This document shows positions 26,840 through 37,229 of a stretch of DNA of 64,000 nucleotides, piece after piece. Below the pieces are notes generated by a model, which saw only the letters and a list, made by a program, of their open reading frames with translations, searched no databases and was not told the DNA's origin. Every line of letters starts with the position of its first letter. Position 1 is the stretch's first letter. The DNA comes from Ditibartonella apihabitans (GTDB taxonomy: Bacteria; Pseudomonadota; Alphaproteobacteria; Rhizobiales; Rhizobiaceae). A program made the translations under genes and the position numbers. The stretch covers positions 186,001 through 250,000 of the forward strand of contig NZ_CP015820.1 in assembly GCF_002007485.1 (NCBI RefSeq). The letters are read 5' to 3'.

Positions 26840-28349
26840 ATGGCCGAAAAGAAATATATAGTCGCATTCGATCAAGGTACGACCAGTTCGCGCACTTTGG
26901 TGCTTGATCATGATGCCAACATCGTCAGTGTCGCTCAACGTGAATTTACCCAGATATATCCCCATCCCGGCTGGGTCGAACATGACGCACGCGAAATATG
27001 GGCAACACAAAGTTCAACTTTGACAGAAGCTCTGGCAAAAGCGGGCATTAGTTCAGATGAAATTGCGGCAATCGGAATTACCAATCAGCGGGAAACGACT
27101 GTTGTTTGGGAAAAAGCAACAGGCAAACCGGTTTATAATGCCATTGTCTGGCAGTGTCGGCGTACCACAGATATCTGTGCACGACTGAAAAAAGAAGGGC
27201 TTGAGGATTATATCAGGGAAAATACCGGTCTTGTCATTGATCCTTATTTTTCAGGTACCAAAATCGCCTGGATATTGGAAAATGTAGAAGGTGCAAGGCA
27301 GAAAGCCGATAATGGCGAACTGCTCTTTGGCACGATTGATACCTGGCTCATCTGGAATATGACGCAAGGGCGCGTTCATGTTACCGAATATACCAATGCT
27401 TCGCGCACTATGCTCTTCAATATTCATAAACTGGATTGGGACGAAACAATGCTCAAAGCATTGAACATTCCCCGTTCTATGCTGCCGGAAGTCAAAGCAT
27501 CATCCGAAATCTACGGTCAAACCAATATTGGCGGACGCGGTGGTACACGTATTCCCATTGCCGGAGCCGCCGGTGACCAGCAGGCAGCCTTGTTCGGTCA
27601 TATCTGTGTTGAAGAGGGGCAGGCCAAAAACACATACGGTACCGGTTGTTTCATGTTGATGAACACCGGCAAAAAGGCGGTCAAATCAACCCATGGTCTG
27701 GTGACAACGCTTTGCTGTGATGCACAAGGAAAACCTGCTTATGCTCTGGAAGGCTCGATCTTTGTGGCTGGAGCTGCCATCCAGTGGCTTCGCGACGAAT
27801 TGAAGTTTTTCACTGATTCTGAAGATTCGGAATATTTTGCCGAAAAAGTGGGAACTTCGAATGGCGTTTATGTGGTGCCGGCATTTACCGGCCTTGGCGC
27901 GCCTTATTGGGACCCCTTTGCCCGCGGGGGCCATTTTGGGGCTGACAAGGGGCGTCAACCGCAACCATATCACCCGTGCAACGCTCGAATCGATTGCCTA
28001 TCAGACAAAAGATGTTCTCACCGCCATGTTGGCAGATGCACAGACAGATCTGAAGACATTGCGTGTTGATGGCGGCGCTGTTGCCAACAACTTCCTTATG
28101 CAGTTCCAGTCCGATATTTTGCAAAAACCGGTTGAACGCCCGCAAATATTGGAAGTGACAGCATTCGGCTCGGCTTATCTTGCCGGTCTTGCAGTCGGCT
28201 ATTGGTCGAGTTTGGATGAGTTGCGGAAGGTTGCAACAATAGAACGTGTCTTCAAGCCTTCCAAAGATGTGGCAAAACAGGAAAAACGTTATGCCGGCTG
28301 GCGAAAGGCTGTCGAGCGGGCATGTTCATGGGATTCGGTTGTTGAATGA
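26840..28349 (+). pseudogene. glpK: glycerol kinase, frameshifted
   Basis: The gene would encode a 502-residue FGGY kinase that phosphorylates glycerol to glycerol-3-phosphate, the substrate of GlpD. The first frame (26840 onward) matches GlpK throughout: [42 protein letters not shown] and [16 protein letters not shown]. It then leaves the family at a G5 run (27926-27930) and stops at 28069 (409 aa). The remaining family sequence ([21 protein letters not shown] to the C-terminus) continues in the next frame to 28349. Deleting one G restores the expected [11 protein letters not shown]. The second part has no further stops or shifts, so the lesion is recent, phase-variable, or a sequencing error. 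Confidence 0.85.
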
Positions 28350-28415
28350 AAGCCGCAGAGGCAACAAAAACGGCTAGTTTAGGAAGCTGTTTAAAGAACC
28401 TGAAAACATAAAAAA

Positions 28416-28446
28416 GAAAGGCACGTAAAATCTTTACGTGCCTTTC
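28416..28446. terminator. bidirectional rho-independent terminator
   Basis: GAAAGGCACGTAAA (28416-28429) and TTTACGTGCCTTTC (28433-28446) form a 14-bp perfect stem. On the minus strand it is followed by TTTTT (28415-28411). It separates glpK and the convergent lipoprotein gene. Confidence 0.88.
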
Positions 28447-28466
28447 AAATTTAAACAAAGTTTAAA

Positions 28467-28748
28467 TTATCTGCAACGTGCTTCGAATACTTTGCCGTTA
28501 CGATCGCGATAATGGCAGTAACGAACGTGATTCTTGGTGCGTGAATATCCGATAAGGCCACCGGCAACAGCACCAATAGCAGCACCAGCGGCAACAGCTT
28601 TGCCACCGTGACCGAATGCAGCACCACCCAAAGCACCAAGAGCAGCACCACCGGCACCCCACTTGGCAACTGTTTTCTCGTTTTGTGTACAAGCAACAGT
28701 TGAAAAGGCAAACATCAAAACGATAAATAAAGAACACAATTTTTTCAT
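28467..28748 (-). CDS. glycine-zipper lipoprotein (17-kDa-antigen-like)
   Basis: A 93-residue lipoprotein. The signal peptide MKKLCSLFIVLMFAFSTVAC ends in a lipobox (lipid on Cys20). The middle part (about 30-68) is a glycine zipper, WGAGGAALGALGGAAFGHGGKAVAAG, that could insert in or pack against a membrane. The C-terminal YCHYRDRNGKVFEARCR keeps two Cys. Related proteins (Rickettsia 17-kDa antigen, OmpA-assembly lipoproteins) lie in the outer membrane. GGAG precedes the ATG. Monocistronic. Confidence 0.85.
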   Translation of the reverse strand: MKKLCSLFIVLMFAFSTVACTQNEKTVAKWGAGGAALGALGGAAFGHGGKAVAAGAAIGAVAGGLIGYSRTKNHVRYCHYRDRNGKVFEARCR

Positions 28749-29181
28749 GGTTTAACTCCAGAACCCTCAATGTGTTCCTATATAGCACAGTCCAAATCGC
28801 GCGGCTCTAAAAATAGTTAATGTTCTATTAAAAATCATTATTGAAATTGCAGATATGCAACAGATGCGACATTAGGAGAGTAACGAGGAGAGAAATACAA
28901 AAAATTAGCAAAGAAATTTTTCAAATATGACAATAAAATAACCTTACGTTTAGAAAAAGACATTTCATTTGTGCGGAAGTTTTAAGAATAATGTCATGCT
29001 TTATAGCTTAACGGTTCAATGAACAGCGTTAAAATATCCGTTAAGAAAAGCGGCTTATTAAAATAACAGAAAGTGTATTATAAAAACCAAATTAATGAGG
29101 ATGATCGTTGCAAGCAATCTTCAGAGCTTATGCGAATAAGATAATCCAAAATAAAGGGCGCTGTTTTGACCGGCGCCCGTT
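28749..29181. other. 430-bp intergenic region
   Basis: No gene seen. It contains the promoter region of the lipoprotein gene, an 8-bp inverted repeat CTTAACGG (29007-29014) with CCGTTAAG (29038-29045), and at its right end the terminator of the NDUFA9-like gene. Confidence 0.5.
29156..29178 (-). terminator. rho-independent terminator of the NDUFA9-like gene
   Basis: GGGCGC (29156-29161) and GCGCCC (29173-29178). On the minus strand TTTATTTT follows. Confidence 0.7.
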
Positions 29182-30234
29182 TTATTTGCGAATTTCAAAC
29201 AGAAAAATTCTGTGTTCAGATTTTATATCTTTTTTGTAATTCTTCGTATTCTTGGCAAATTGACCATGAGGACGGAAGCGCCACAAATAGGAAGGCAAAA
29301 CAGCTTCCATTGCTCTTGGTGTAATGCCGACACCTTCCAATGTGCGTCCTTCAAGCTTTGCTTCTTCCGAAACAATGCAATCTTTTTTGAGCATTTTGAT
29401 CTGTTCGGAGGTTGTCACTGTCGGGATCATCGGAATTTTTCCAAGGAGCCCAAAAATTCCGCCGATAAGGCTTCCAATTCCGAAGGGCACGGAAACCAGA
29501 GCTTTTTTCCGCATGATAACTTTGAGCATTTCTTCAATAGCATGCCGATAGGTTATGACTTCTTTGCCACCCAGTTCATAAATCTTGCCTGCCGGAATAT
29601 TTCCTTCAATTGCCGCAACAACGAAATTGGCAATATCGCCCACATAAACCGGTTGCAGTTTTGTCTCGCCACCGCCAAACATTGGCAACATCCATGTGAA
29701 GCGCGACATATCGGCAAGTTTGTTGAAGAAAGAATCTTCCTGACCGAAAATCACCGATGGCCGCATGATAATGGCACCTTTATGGGCTTTTTGAACAGCC
29801 TGTTCGCCAAGTGCTTTGGTTTTCGGATAGGAAAGGTTGGAATTGATATCGGCATTCAAGGCCGACATATGAATGAGAGGAATACCGGCACTTGCTGCAA
29901 GTTCGGCAACATTTTTTGCACCTTCAACCTGCACATTTTTGTAATTGTTTTTGCCTTGCGAATAAAGAAGGCCGGGTAGAAAAACGGCTGCATCGGCATC
30001 AATCAGTGCACGTCCGACAGATTCACGGTTACGCACATTGGTCTTCATCATTTGCGTTTGACCGACTTCACCAATTTGCAACATATAATAGGCAACTTCA
30101 GGCCGACGCACAGCAATGCGAACCCGATAGCCACGTTTTGTCAATGTTTCGACCACATGGCGACCGACAAAACCTGAACCACCGAAAACGGTAATGAGTT
30201 TCGGGTATTGATAAAGTTCGGTACTGAGCGTCAT
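29182..30234 (-). CDS. NDUFA9-like complex I-associated NAD(P)-binding protein
   Basis: A 350-residue atypical short-chain dehydrogenase. The Rossmann motif KLITVFGGSGFVGRHVVETL (TGxxGxxG-like) binds NAD(P). MSALNADINSNLSYPKTKALGEQAV takes the place of the YxxxK region (Tyr-Pro-Lys-Thr-Lys), followed by RPSVIFGQEDSFFNKLA. This is the pattern of the NDUFA9 family, which in mitochondria and alphaproteobacteria associates with respiratory complex I. GAGGAG lies eight bases before the ATG at 30232-30234; an upstream GTG would overlap that site. Standalone gene with its own terminator. Confidence 0.85.
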   Translation of the reverse strand: MTLSTELYQYPKLITVFGGSGFVGRHVVETLTKRGYRVRIAVRRPEVAYYMLQIGEVGQTQMMKTNVRNRESVGRALIDADAAVFLPGLLYSQGKNNYKNVQVEGAKNVAELAASAGIPLIHMSALNADINSNLSYPKTKALGEQAVQKAHKGAIIMRPSVIFGQEDSFFNKLADMSRFTWMLPMFGGGETKLQPVYVGDIANFVVAAIEGNIPAGKIYELGGKEVITYRHAIEEMLKVIMRKKALVSVPFGIGSLIGGIFGLLGKIPMIPTVTTSEQIKMLKKDCIVSEEAKLEGRTLEGVGITPRAMEAVLPSYLWRFRPHGQFAKNTKNYKKDIKSEHRIFLFEIRK

Positions 30235-30350
30235 AGGGTGCACTCCTCAAAAATCTTCAATCTTTGCCTTTATATGGTTTAGCTTGTTTTGGCCCGAACG
30301 CAAGTCTTTTGAACTATTCTCATTAAATGTTGAAGAGATTAACAATCGTT

Positions 30351-31670
30351 TTATTCCGGTGGTGTCCCATTTTTCTTCAAAAAGTCGCCGGCCATATAAA
30401 GTGAACCCGCAACAAGAATGGTCCTTTGAGGTGTTAGACCGGAAATTTTTTGGAAAGCGTCTTCAATAGATGTGGTGGTTTGCGTCTCTAATCCGGCTGA
30501 ACGGACAACTTTAGCCAATTCTTGAGGCGCTACACCACTATCGCTTGATAAGACCGGTACAGTGTAGACCTTATCGACAAGACCTTCGAGCTCTTTGAAA
30601 TAGTGGAAGGAATCCTTTGTGTTGATCATACCGGCAACCATGGTTACCGGTCCCATTCTTTTTTCTTTCCAATGCCTGATTTCTTGTGCAATGACTTTCG
30701 CACCTGCCGGATTATGCCCGCCATCGAGAAAAACTGTCATCGTTTTTGGCAGAAAATCAATGAGCTTGCCGGCTTTGATGCGCTGCATTCGCGCTGGCCA
30801 GACAATATTTTGCATGGCTTTGGCAATATCCTGATCGGTCAATTTGAAACCGGCATGGATTAGAGCTTCAATGGCGCTTGCTGCATTGCTGATTTGATGG
30901 TCCCCGCGAAGCGAGGGAAGCGGAAGTTCTTTAAGGCCCTCTTCGTTTTGGAAAACCATATGCCCATGGTCATTATAGGCCTGAAAATCCTGACCATAAA
31001 TGACGAAAGGAGCATGGCGTTTTTGCGCAATGTTTGTCAAAACGTCGACAGCACCATCGCTTTCCTGCTTGCCGATAACAAGCGGGACACCTTCTTTGAT
31101 AATGCCGCCCTTTTCGAAAGCGATCTTTTCAACTGTATTGCCGAGCAAAGCAACGTGATCGAGCGATATGGGCATAATAAGAGAAACGGCCGGCTTTTGA
31201 ATGACGTTGGTTGCGTCGAAACGCCCGCCCAGCCCCACTTCAAGAATGACAGCATCGGCCGGATGTTCGGAAAAAAGCAGAAAGGCAACGGCCGTCAACA
31301 ATTCGAAGACCGTAATCGGTTCATCATGATTGGCTTTTGTTACCCGCTCTATTGCATCGGCGAGAGTGTCGTCATCAACAAATTTGCCACCACCTTGTTC
31401 ACCCAACCGGTAGCGCTCGTTCCAATGAACAAGATGGGGAGAGGTATGGACATGAACGCTATATCCGGCACTTTCAAGAAGCGCACGGCAAACCGCCGCC
31501 GCTGACCCTTTTCCATTGGTTCCCGCAATATGGATAATCGGCGGCAATTTCAAATGCGGATTGCCGAGATTTTCCAAAAGCCGCGAGATACGGTCGAGCG
31601 AAAGGTCAAACCCTTTCGGATAGCGCTTGAGAAGGCTATTGATAAGCGTATCTACCCGATTTTCGGTCAT
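30351..31670 (-). CDS. folC: bifunctional dihydrofolate synthase / folylpolyglutamate synthase
   Basis: A 439-residue Mur-ligase-type enzyme that adds glutamate to dihydropteroate and to reduced folates. The P-loop is HIAGTNGKGSAAAVCRALL; further family motifs are SPHLVHWNERY and the FDATNVI region with LEVGLGGRFDATNVI, and the C-terminal FLDGGHNPAGA. It is the last gene of trpF-trpB-trpA-accD-folC, six bases after accD, an order widely kept in rhizobia. Confidence 0.95.
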   Translation of the reverse strand: MTENRVDTLINSLLKRYPKGFDLSLDRISRLLENLGNPHLKLPPIIHIAGTNGKGSAAAVCRALLESAGYSVHVHTSPHLVHWNERYRLGEQGGGKFVDDDTLADAIERVTKANHDEPITVFELLTAVAFLLFSEHPADAVILEVGLGGRFDATNVIQKPAVSLIMPISLDHVALLGNTVEKIAFEKGGIIKEGVPLVIGKQESDGAVDVLTNIAQKRHAPFVIYGQDFQAYNDHGHMVFQNEEGLKELPLPSLRGDHQISNAASAIEALIHAGFKLTDQDIAKAMQNIVWPARMQRIKAGKLIDFLPKTMTVFLDGGHNPAGAKVIAQEIRHWKEKRMGPVTMVAGMINTKDSFHYFKELEGLVDKVYTVPVLSSDSGVAPQELAKVVRSAGLETQTTTSIEDAFQKISGLTPQRTILVAGSLYMAGDFLKKNGTPPE

Positions 31671-31676
31671 TTCATT

Positions 31677-32573
31677 TCAAGCAGCTTTATTACCGTGATG
31701 TTTGCCCGAATGATGTTCAGGTGCAGGCAATTTCATCATCAGCCGCAAAAGCTTGGCAATGGTCGATTTCAACTCAAGCCGTGAGACCACCATATCAACC
31801 ATACCATGTTTGAGGAGATATTCGGCGCTCTGGAAACCTTCCGGCAGCTTTTCGCGAATGGTTTGCTCGATCACGCGGGGACCGGCAAAACCGATCATCG
31901 CACCGGGTTCTGCTATATGAACATCACCCAGCATGGCATAAGAAGCGGTAACACCACCAGTCGTCGGATTGGTCAAAACAACAATATAAGGAAGCTTTGC
32001 ATCTTTCATCATCTCGACCGCTACAGTCGTGCGCGGCATTTGCATGAGAGAAAGTGTGCCTTCCTGCATACGGGCACCGCCAGAGGCTACAAACAGCACC
32101 AAAGGCCGTTTTTCCTGAATGGCTGTTTCGAAAGCCTTGATAATGGCTTCACCTGCCGCCATACCAAGCGAGCCACCCATAAAGGCAAAATCCTGCACAG
32201 TGGCTATAATAGGGAGGCCTTCAATGGTGCCGCGTGCATTCATAATATCGTCGTCAACACCGAGTTTTGAACGATAATCTTTCAAACGGTCGATATAGCG
32301 CTTTTCATCGCGGAATTTCAGCGGGTCAATGACAACTTTCGGATTTTCTAAAAGTTCATAGGCGCCATCGTCGAAAAAGCTTGCCAGACGGGCTTTTGCC
32401 GGTATGCGCATATGATAGCCCGAGTTTGGAACGACATATTGGTTTTTTTCCAGATCTTTGTGAAAGACCATTTCACCACTGGCAGGGTCTTTGACCCATA
32501 AATTTTCTGGCATCTCACGACGACCAAACATCGAGTTGATCTTCGGACGAACATAATTGGTAATCCAGTTCAT
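31677..32573 (-). CDS. accD: acetyl-CoA carboxylase carboxyltransferase beta subunit, zinc ribbon lost
   Basis: A 298-residue crotonase-fold subunit that with AccA moves the carboxyl group from biotin to acetyl-CoA, the first step of fatty-acid synthesis. Core motifs are [38 protein letters not shown] and [18 protein letters not shown]. coli AccD has four zinc-binding Cys near the N-terminus. Here the matching region, [20 protein letters not shown] and [12 protein letters not shown], has none of them. This is probably a lineage trait rather than decay, since the rest is intact. Follows trpA at 38 bp. Confidence 0.95.
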   Translation of the reverse strand: MNWITNYVRPKINSMFGRREMPENLWVKDPASGEMVFHKDLEKNQYVVPNSGYHMRIPAKARLASFFDDGAYELLENPKVVIDPLKFRDEKRYIDRLKDYRSKLGVDDDIMNARGTIEGLPIIATVQDFAFMGGSLGMAAGEAIIKAFETAIQEKRPLVLFVASGGARMQEGTLSLMQMPRTTVAVEMMKDAKLPYIVVLTNPTTGGVTASYAMLGDVHIAEPGAMIGFAGPRVIEQTIREKLPEGFQSAEYLLKHGMVDMVVSRLELKSTIAKLLRLMMKLPAPEHHSGKHHGNKAA

Positions 32574-32611
32574 CTATGTCACCTTATCCTGTTTGTTGGC
32601 AAAGCTTCAAT

Positions 32612-33442
32612 TCAGCCTTTTCTGGCTTCCAATACACCTGCACTCAATTGCTTTACAAGGTCACTTGCCGCTTTTGCCGCATCACCTTTCGGGTGGCCAT
32701 TTTCATCAAGAGTAGAAGCAATGGCGTTGACAATTGCACTTCCGACCACAACACCATCGGCAGCACGACCGATTTTTGCAGCTTGTTCTCTTGTCTTGAT
32801 GCCAAAACCAACAGCAATCGGTAAAGACGTGTGTTTTTTAATATTTTTCACGGCTTTGGCAACAATATCGGTCTCAGGCAAGGCTTGACCGGTGATGCCC
32901 GTCATCGAAACATAATAAACAAAGCCGGAGGTGTTTTCCAGTACTTTCGGCAAGCGTTGGTCGTCGGTTGTCGGTGTCGCCAGACGAATGAAATTGATAT
33001 CCGCTTTGACTGCGGGCAAGCAAAGTTCGTTATCCATTTCCGGCGGCAAATCAACGACAATTAGACCGTCGATATCAGCCTTTTTGGCATCGATCAAAAA
33101 TTGGTCGACGCCATGGACATAGATCGGATTATAATATCCCATCAGAACGATTGGCGTGGTCTGGTCGGTTTTGCGGAATTCACTAACGAGTTTCAGCGTC
33201 TTGTTGAGCGTCTGTCCGGCTTTTAGCGCGCGCAGACCTGCAGCCTGAATGGTCGGGCCGTCCGCCATCGGGTCGGAAAATGGCATTCCGAGTTCGATTA
33301 AATCGCTACCGGCTTTCGGGAGTGCTTTCATAATTTCCAGCGCGGTGTCAAAATCCGGGTCCCCTGCCATTATATAGGTTACAAGAGCCGGACGATTGTT
33401 ATTCTTGGCTTTTTCAAATGTTTCTTTGATACGTGTTGTCAT
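32612..33442 (-). CDS. trpA: tryptophan synthase alpha subunit
   Basis: A 276-residue TIM-barrel subunit that cleaves indole-3-glycerol phosphate to indole, which passes through a tunnel to TrpB. The signature [19 protein letters not shown] carries the catalytic Glu, and [11 protein letters not shown] carries the second catalytic Asp region; a phosphate-binding GFGIKTREQ follows. GAGAG lies before the ATG. It is 16 bp downstream of trpB. Confidence 0.97.
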   Translation of the reverse strand: MTTRIKETFEKAKNNNRPALVTYIMAGDPDFDTALEIMKALPKAGSDLIELGMPFSDPMADGPTIQAAGLRALKAGQTLNKTLKLVSEFRKTDQTTPIVLMGYYNPIYVHGVDQFLIDAKKADIDGLIVVDLPPEMDNELCLPAVKADINFIRLATPTTDDQRLPKVLENTSGFVYYVSMTGITGQALPETDIVAKAVKNIKKHTSLPIAVGFGIKTREQAAKIGRAADGVVVGSAIVNAIASTLDENGHPKGDAAKAASDLVKQLSAGVLEARKG

Positions 33443-33458
33443 AGCCGCTCTCTCAAAC

Positions 33459-34679
33459 TCACATATTCATGCCAAGAAGTGTTCCAACCGTGTGGACATC
33501 CTTGTCGCCACGACCGGAAAGATTGACAATAATAATCTGTTCTTTATCCATCTTAGGTGCTTCCTTGATGGCTTGCGCAACCGCATGCGAGGATTCGAGT
33601 GCCGGTATGATGCCTTCAAGGCGTGTCAAAAGCTGGAAGGCTTCCAATGCTTCTGTGTCAAGAATTGGCACATATTCAACGCGCCCTTTGTCTTTTAGCC
33701 ACGAATGTTCCGGCCCGACACCGGGATAATCAAGACCTGCAGAAATCGAATGGCCTTCCAGAATCTGGCCATCGTCATTCTGGATAAGATAAGTGCGATT
33801 GCCATGTAAAACCCCCGGACTTCCGGCCGTCATGGACGCGCAATGCTCGTTCCCTTTAAGGCCACGGCCACCTGCTTCAACGCCGATAATTCTGACAGTT
33901 TTATCGTCAAGGAAGGGGTAGAACAGCCCAATCGAATTCGAACCGCCGCCAACGGCAGCAATCAACAGATCGGGAAGGCGACCTTCGCGCTCGAGGATTT
34001 GCTCTCTTGCTTCTTTGCCGATGACGGATTGGAAATCCCGAACCATTTCCGGATAGGGATGCGGGCCTGCAGCAGTGCCGATAAGATAATAGGTATCGCG
34101 TACATTGCTTACCCAATCGCGCAAAGCTTCATTCATTGCGTCTTTCAATGTGCCGTTACCGGCTTTGACCGCATTGACCTTGGCGCCGAGAAGTTCCATG
34201 CGGAACACATTTGGTTTTTGCCGTTCGACATCGGTCGAGCCCATATAGACAACGCAAGGCAGGCCAAAGCGCGCGCATACGGTGGCTGCTGCGACACCGT
34301 GTTGTCCGGCGCCGGTTTCGGCAATGATACGGGTTTTGCCCATGCGGCGCGCAAGCAGAATTTGCCCCAGACAATTGTTGATTTTGTGGCTGCCGGTGTG
34401 GTTCAGATCTTCCCGTTTCAAATAGATTTTCGCACCGCCAAGATGCTTGCTCAAACGCTCGGCATAATAAAGTTTCGATGGACGGCCTGCATAATTGGTG
34501 GAAAGATTTTTCAGTTCGATATTGAAAGCCGGGTCATCCTTGGCCTCGTTATATGCTTTCTCCAATTCCAGAATAAGCGGCATCAATGTTTCGGCAACAA
34601 AACGCCCGCCATATATACCGAACATCCCCGCTTCATCGGGGCCTGTTTTAAAGGAATTGATTTCAGCCGACTTTTCCAC
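33459..34679 (-). CDS. trpB: tryptophan synthase beta subunit
   Basis: A 406-residue PLP enzyme that joins indole and serine. [10 protein letters not shown] holds the Lys that binds [15 protein letters not shown] and VGGGSNSIG bind substrate and phosphate. I start at the GTG at 34677-34679 ([21 protein letters not shown]) because AAGGAG lies six bases upstream and homologues begin here. The frame is open 18 codons further, but this would overlap the 3' end of trpF. Operon trpF-trpB-trpA. Confidence 0.96.
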   Translation of the reverse strand: MEKSAEINSFKTGPDEAGMFGIYGGRFVAETLMPLILELEKAYNEAKDDPAFNIELKNLSTNYAGRPSKLYYAERLSKHLGGAKIYLKREDLNHTGSHKINNCLGQILLARRMGKTRIIAETGAGQHGVAAATVCARFGLPCVVYMGSTDVERQKPNVFRMELLGAKVNAVKAGNGTLKDAMNEALRDWVSNVRDTYYLIGTAAGPHPYPEMVRDFQSVIGKEAREQILEREGRLPDLLIAAVGGGSNSIGLFYPFLDDKTVRIIGVEAGGRGLKGNEHCASMTAGSPGVLHGNRTYLIQNDDGQILEGHSISAGLDYPGVGPEHSWLKDKGRVEYVPILDTEALEAFQLLTRLEGIIPALESSHAVAQAIKEAPKMDKEQIIIVNLSGRGDKDVHTVGTLLGMNM

Positions 34680-34689
34680 GTCAGTCTCC

Positions 34690-35340
34690 TTAATTTTCAA
34701 CGGCTTTTTTGACAGAATCAAAAAAACCTTCAATCAATTTTGTGTCCTTAACACCGGGGGCACTTTCAACGCCACTTGAAACATCAAGAATGTCGGGAGC
34801 GGCAATCCTTATCGCTTCTTCCACATTTTGCGCATTCAATCCACCGGAAAGCACGGTTTGACTATCTTCGTCAAGCGACTTTAACAGCGACCAGTCAAAA
34901 GACACGCCATTCCCTCCCGGCAATTGTGAGCCTTTTGGAGCTTTGGCGTCAAATAAAAACATATCGGCTATGCCGCGATAGGCAGAAACCTGATCAAAAT
35001 CCGATTGCTCGCGAATAGAAAAAGCTTTGATAACCGGCAAACCATAAGTGGTTGCAAGCTCTTTCACACGTTCGGGTGATTCATGGCCATGAAGCTGGAG
35101 AATATCAGGTTTGACATGAGCAACAATGTTTGAAATCAATTCATCATCAGCATCGACAGTAACAGCAACAAGCTTAACCGGCTTTTTGATGTACCGGCGC
35201 AATTGCTCAGCCTTTTCAATTGAAAGATGACGCGGGCTTTTGGCAAAAAAGATAAAGCCGATATATTGCGCACCGTTGTCGATGGCAGCTTTAATTGCTT
35301 CAGGTGTTTTCAATCCGCATATTTTTATAAGTGGCTTCAT
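34690..35340 (-). CDS. trpF: phosphoribosylanthranilate isomerase
   Basis: A 216-residue TIM barrel that carries out the Amadori rearrangement in tryptophan synthesis. [20 protein letters not shown] has the catalytic Cys; [12 protein letters not shown] and [15 protein letters not shown], then [15 protein letters not shown], are the usual phosphate-binding and Asp motifs. First gene of the trpFBA-accD-folC operon; the remaining trp genes (trpE, trpD, trpC, trpG) are not in this window. Confidence 0.96.
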   Translation of the reverse strand: MKPLIKICGLKTPEAIKAAIDNGAQYIGFIFFAKSPRHLSIEKAEQLRRYIKKPVKLVAVTVDADDELISNIVAHVKPDILQLHGHESPERVKELATTYGLPVIKAFSIREQSDFDQVSAYRGIADMFLFDAKAPKGSQLPGGNGVSFDWSLLKSLDEDSQTVLSGGLNAQNVEEAIRIAAPDILDVSSGVESAPGVKDTKLIEGFFDSVKKAVEN

Positions 35341-35407
35341 GATCTCTTGTTGTCACAAAAGTCGGATAAAGTCGAGAAGATGTTGAAATTGTCGGTAATC
35401 TATCTCG

Positions 35408-36112
35408 TTATTGACTGATTTTTTTAGACAGACTTTTGTGGAGATAGGTCATCATTGCCGCAGCAAAAAGCGGTGTCAGCAAGTTCAGAACCGGCACAGA
35501 AACAAAAAGTGCAATGATAACACCGCCACAAAATACATAAATTGCATTCTGTTTATAGAATTGGCGGGTGTCAGCCTCTGTACGGTGTCGGCAGGCGGCA
35601 AATTCGAAATATTCGCGGCCGAGAAGATAGCCATTGATCACATAGAAAGCGAAGAGATTGACGCCAGGGAAGAAATAGAGAATCAGCGCAATGATATTAC
35701 CGACAATGCTCAAAGCTAGAAATTTCAGCGAGATGACAAGCGAACGGCCAAGCGGCATTGCAACGCCGACCGGATCGTCGGGATAATCTGTTTTCTCGAT
35801 GATTTCGGCTGCATCATCCATAAAATAACCGCCGATCAGTGATGTAATTGGCGCAATTAAGAGTGCCATAAGCAGAGCCAACCCCACCGAAAAGACGATC
35901 ACGGCAACAAATCCGAGCCAGCCCGCCCAATCGGGAAAATCAGGCATATATTGTTGTAGGAACGGCCAAACATAATAAAGGAATAATTCGCGCAAGCTGA
36001 ACCATAAAATTGCCAATAACAGCAATGTTGCGCTCAATGCTTTCCATAGCATGGAACGGAAGGGCGGGGTAAAAAGGCGCGAGAAAGCGCGATAGGCTGC
36101 GTCAAAAATCAT
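35408..36112 (-). CDS. EI24/CysZ-like membrane protein
   Basis: A 234-residue membrane protein with four long hydrophobic segments in the EI24 (CysZ) layout: ALSATLLLLAILWFSLRELFLYYVWPF (about 27-55), AGWLGFVAVIVFSVGLALLMALLIAPIT, then FLALSIVGNIIALILYFFPGVNLFAFYVINGYLLGREYFEFAACRH, the most conserved block. CysZ imports sulfate in E. coli; for this branch (often annotated sulfate transporter family) the substrate is unproved. It is a single gene between trpF and the divergent adenosine kinase. Confidence 0.8.
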   Translation of the reverse strand: MIFDAAYRAFSRLFTPPFRSMLWKALSATLLLLAILWFSLRELFLYYVWPFLQQYMPDFPDWAGWLGFVAVIVFSVGLALLMALLIAPITSLIGGYFMDDAAEIIEKTDYPDDPVGVAMPLGRSLVISLKFLALSIVGNIIALILYFFPGVNLFAFYVINGYLLGREYFEFAACRHRTEADTRQFYKQNAIYVFCGGVIIALFVSVPVLNLLTPLFAAAMMTYLHKSLSKKISQ

Positions 36113-36224
36113 GGGGATATAGATAGAAAGCAGACAAAAAGAAACAAGAGGGGCTTTAGCTCTCTGGTCTTTTGTGTTCTGAACGAGTAATGAGCGAGGG
36201 AGAATAAAATACGGAGAGAGCGAG

Positions 36225-37229
36225 ATGGCACATTATGATGTTTTGGCAATCGGCAATGCAATTGTCGACGTGATTGCCCGTACGGACGAAGATTTTCTGG
36301 TCAATAACGGTATCATTAAAGGGGCAATGAATTTGATTGATGCGAAACGTGCCGAACTTCTCTATTCGCGTATGGGGCAGGCAGTCGAGACATCGGGCGG
36401 CAGTGCAAGCAACACTGCTGCAGCACTTGCCAATCTTGGTGGCAAAGCTGCTTTTATGGGCAAAGTGGCAGCCGATCATTTGGGGCAGGTTTTTGCCCAT
36501 GATCTTCGTGGTCAAGGCGTTGTTTATGATACGCGGCCTCTGGAAGGTCGTGCACCGACTGCTCGTTGCATGATTTTCAATACACCCGACGGTGAACGTT
36601 CCATGAATACCTATCTTGGTGCTTGTGTCGAATTCGGGCCGGAAGATGTCGAAGCAACGAAAGTTGCCAATTCCAAAGTTGTTTATTTTGAAGGTTATCT
36701 GTGGGACCCGCCACGCGCAAAACAGGCTATGCGATTGGCTGCAAAAATAGCCCATGAAAATGGAAACCAGATGGCAATTACCCTTTCTGATTCCTTCTGT
36801 GTAGATCGTTATCGTGGCGAATTTCTTGAACTCATCCGCACAGGCACGGTCGATATTGTGTTTTCAAACGAATCAGAACTGCTTTCGCTTTATGAAACTT
36901 CATCATTCGATATGGCAATTACCGCTATTCGTAACGACGTTCGCGGCTTTGCTTGCGTCACGCGCAATGCCAAAGGCTCCATTATTACATCGCGGCAAGA
37001 AACATTCACGGCCGGTATCTATCCGGTTGAACGGGTTGTTGACCAGACCGGTGCCGGTGATGTTTATGCGGCCGGTTTTCTCTACGGCTATACCAATGAT
37101 ATGTCGTTTATAGATAGCGCACGGCTTGGCGCTCTGTGTGCCAGTACCATTATTCAGCAAACCGGACCACGTGCACAGTTTTCATTAAGAGATGTTGCAA
37201 CGCAAGCGGGGCTTATCCAGGCCGGATAA
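36225..37229 (+). CDS. PfkB-family adenosine kinase
   Basis: A 334-residue sugar kinase. The first signature is GGSASNTAAALANLGGKAAFMGKV, and the second is VVDQTGAGDVYAAGFLYG, where the Asp is the catalytic base and GAGD the anion hole. Members from rhizobia are annotated adenosine kinase; related ribokinase-type activity cannot be excluded. GGAGAG lies before the ATG. Monocistronic, with a terminator about 135 bp downstream. Confidence 0.88.
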   Translation: MAHYDVLAIGNAIVDVIARTDEDFLVNNGIIKGAMNLIDAKRAELLYSRMGQAVETSGGSASNTAAALANLGGKAAFMGKVAADHLGQVFAHDLRGQGVVYDTRPLEGRAPTARCMIFNTPDGERSMNTYLGACVEFGPEDVEATKVANSKVVYFEGYLWDPPRAKQAMRLAAKIAHENGNQMAITLSDSFCVDRYRGEFLELIRTGTVDIVFSNESELLSLYETSSFDMAITAIRNDVRGFACVTRNAKGSIITSRQETFTAGIYPVERVVDQTGAGDVYAAGFLYGYTNDMSFIDSARLGALCASTIIQQTGPRAQFSLRDVATQAGLIQAG

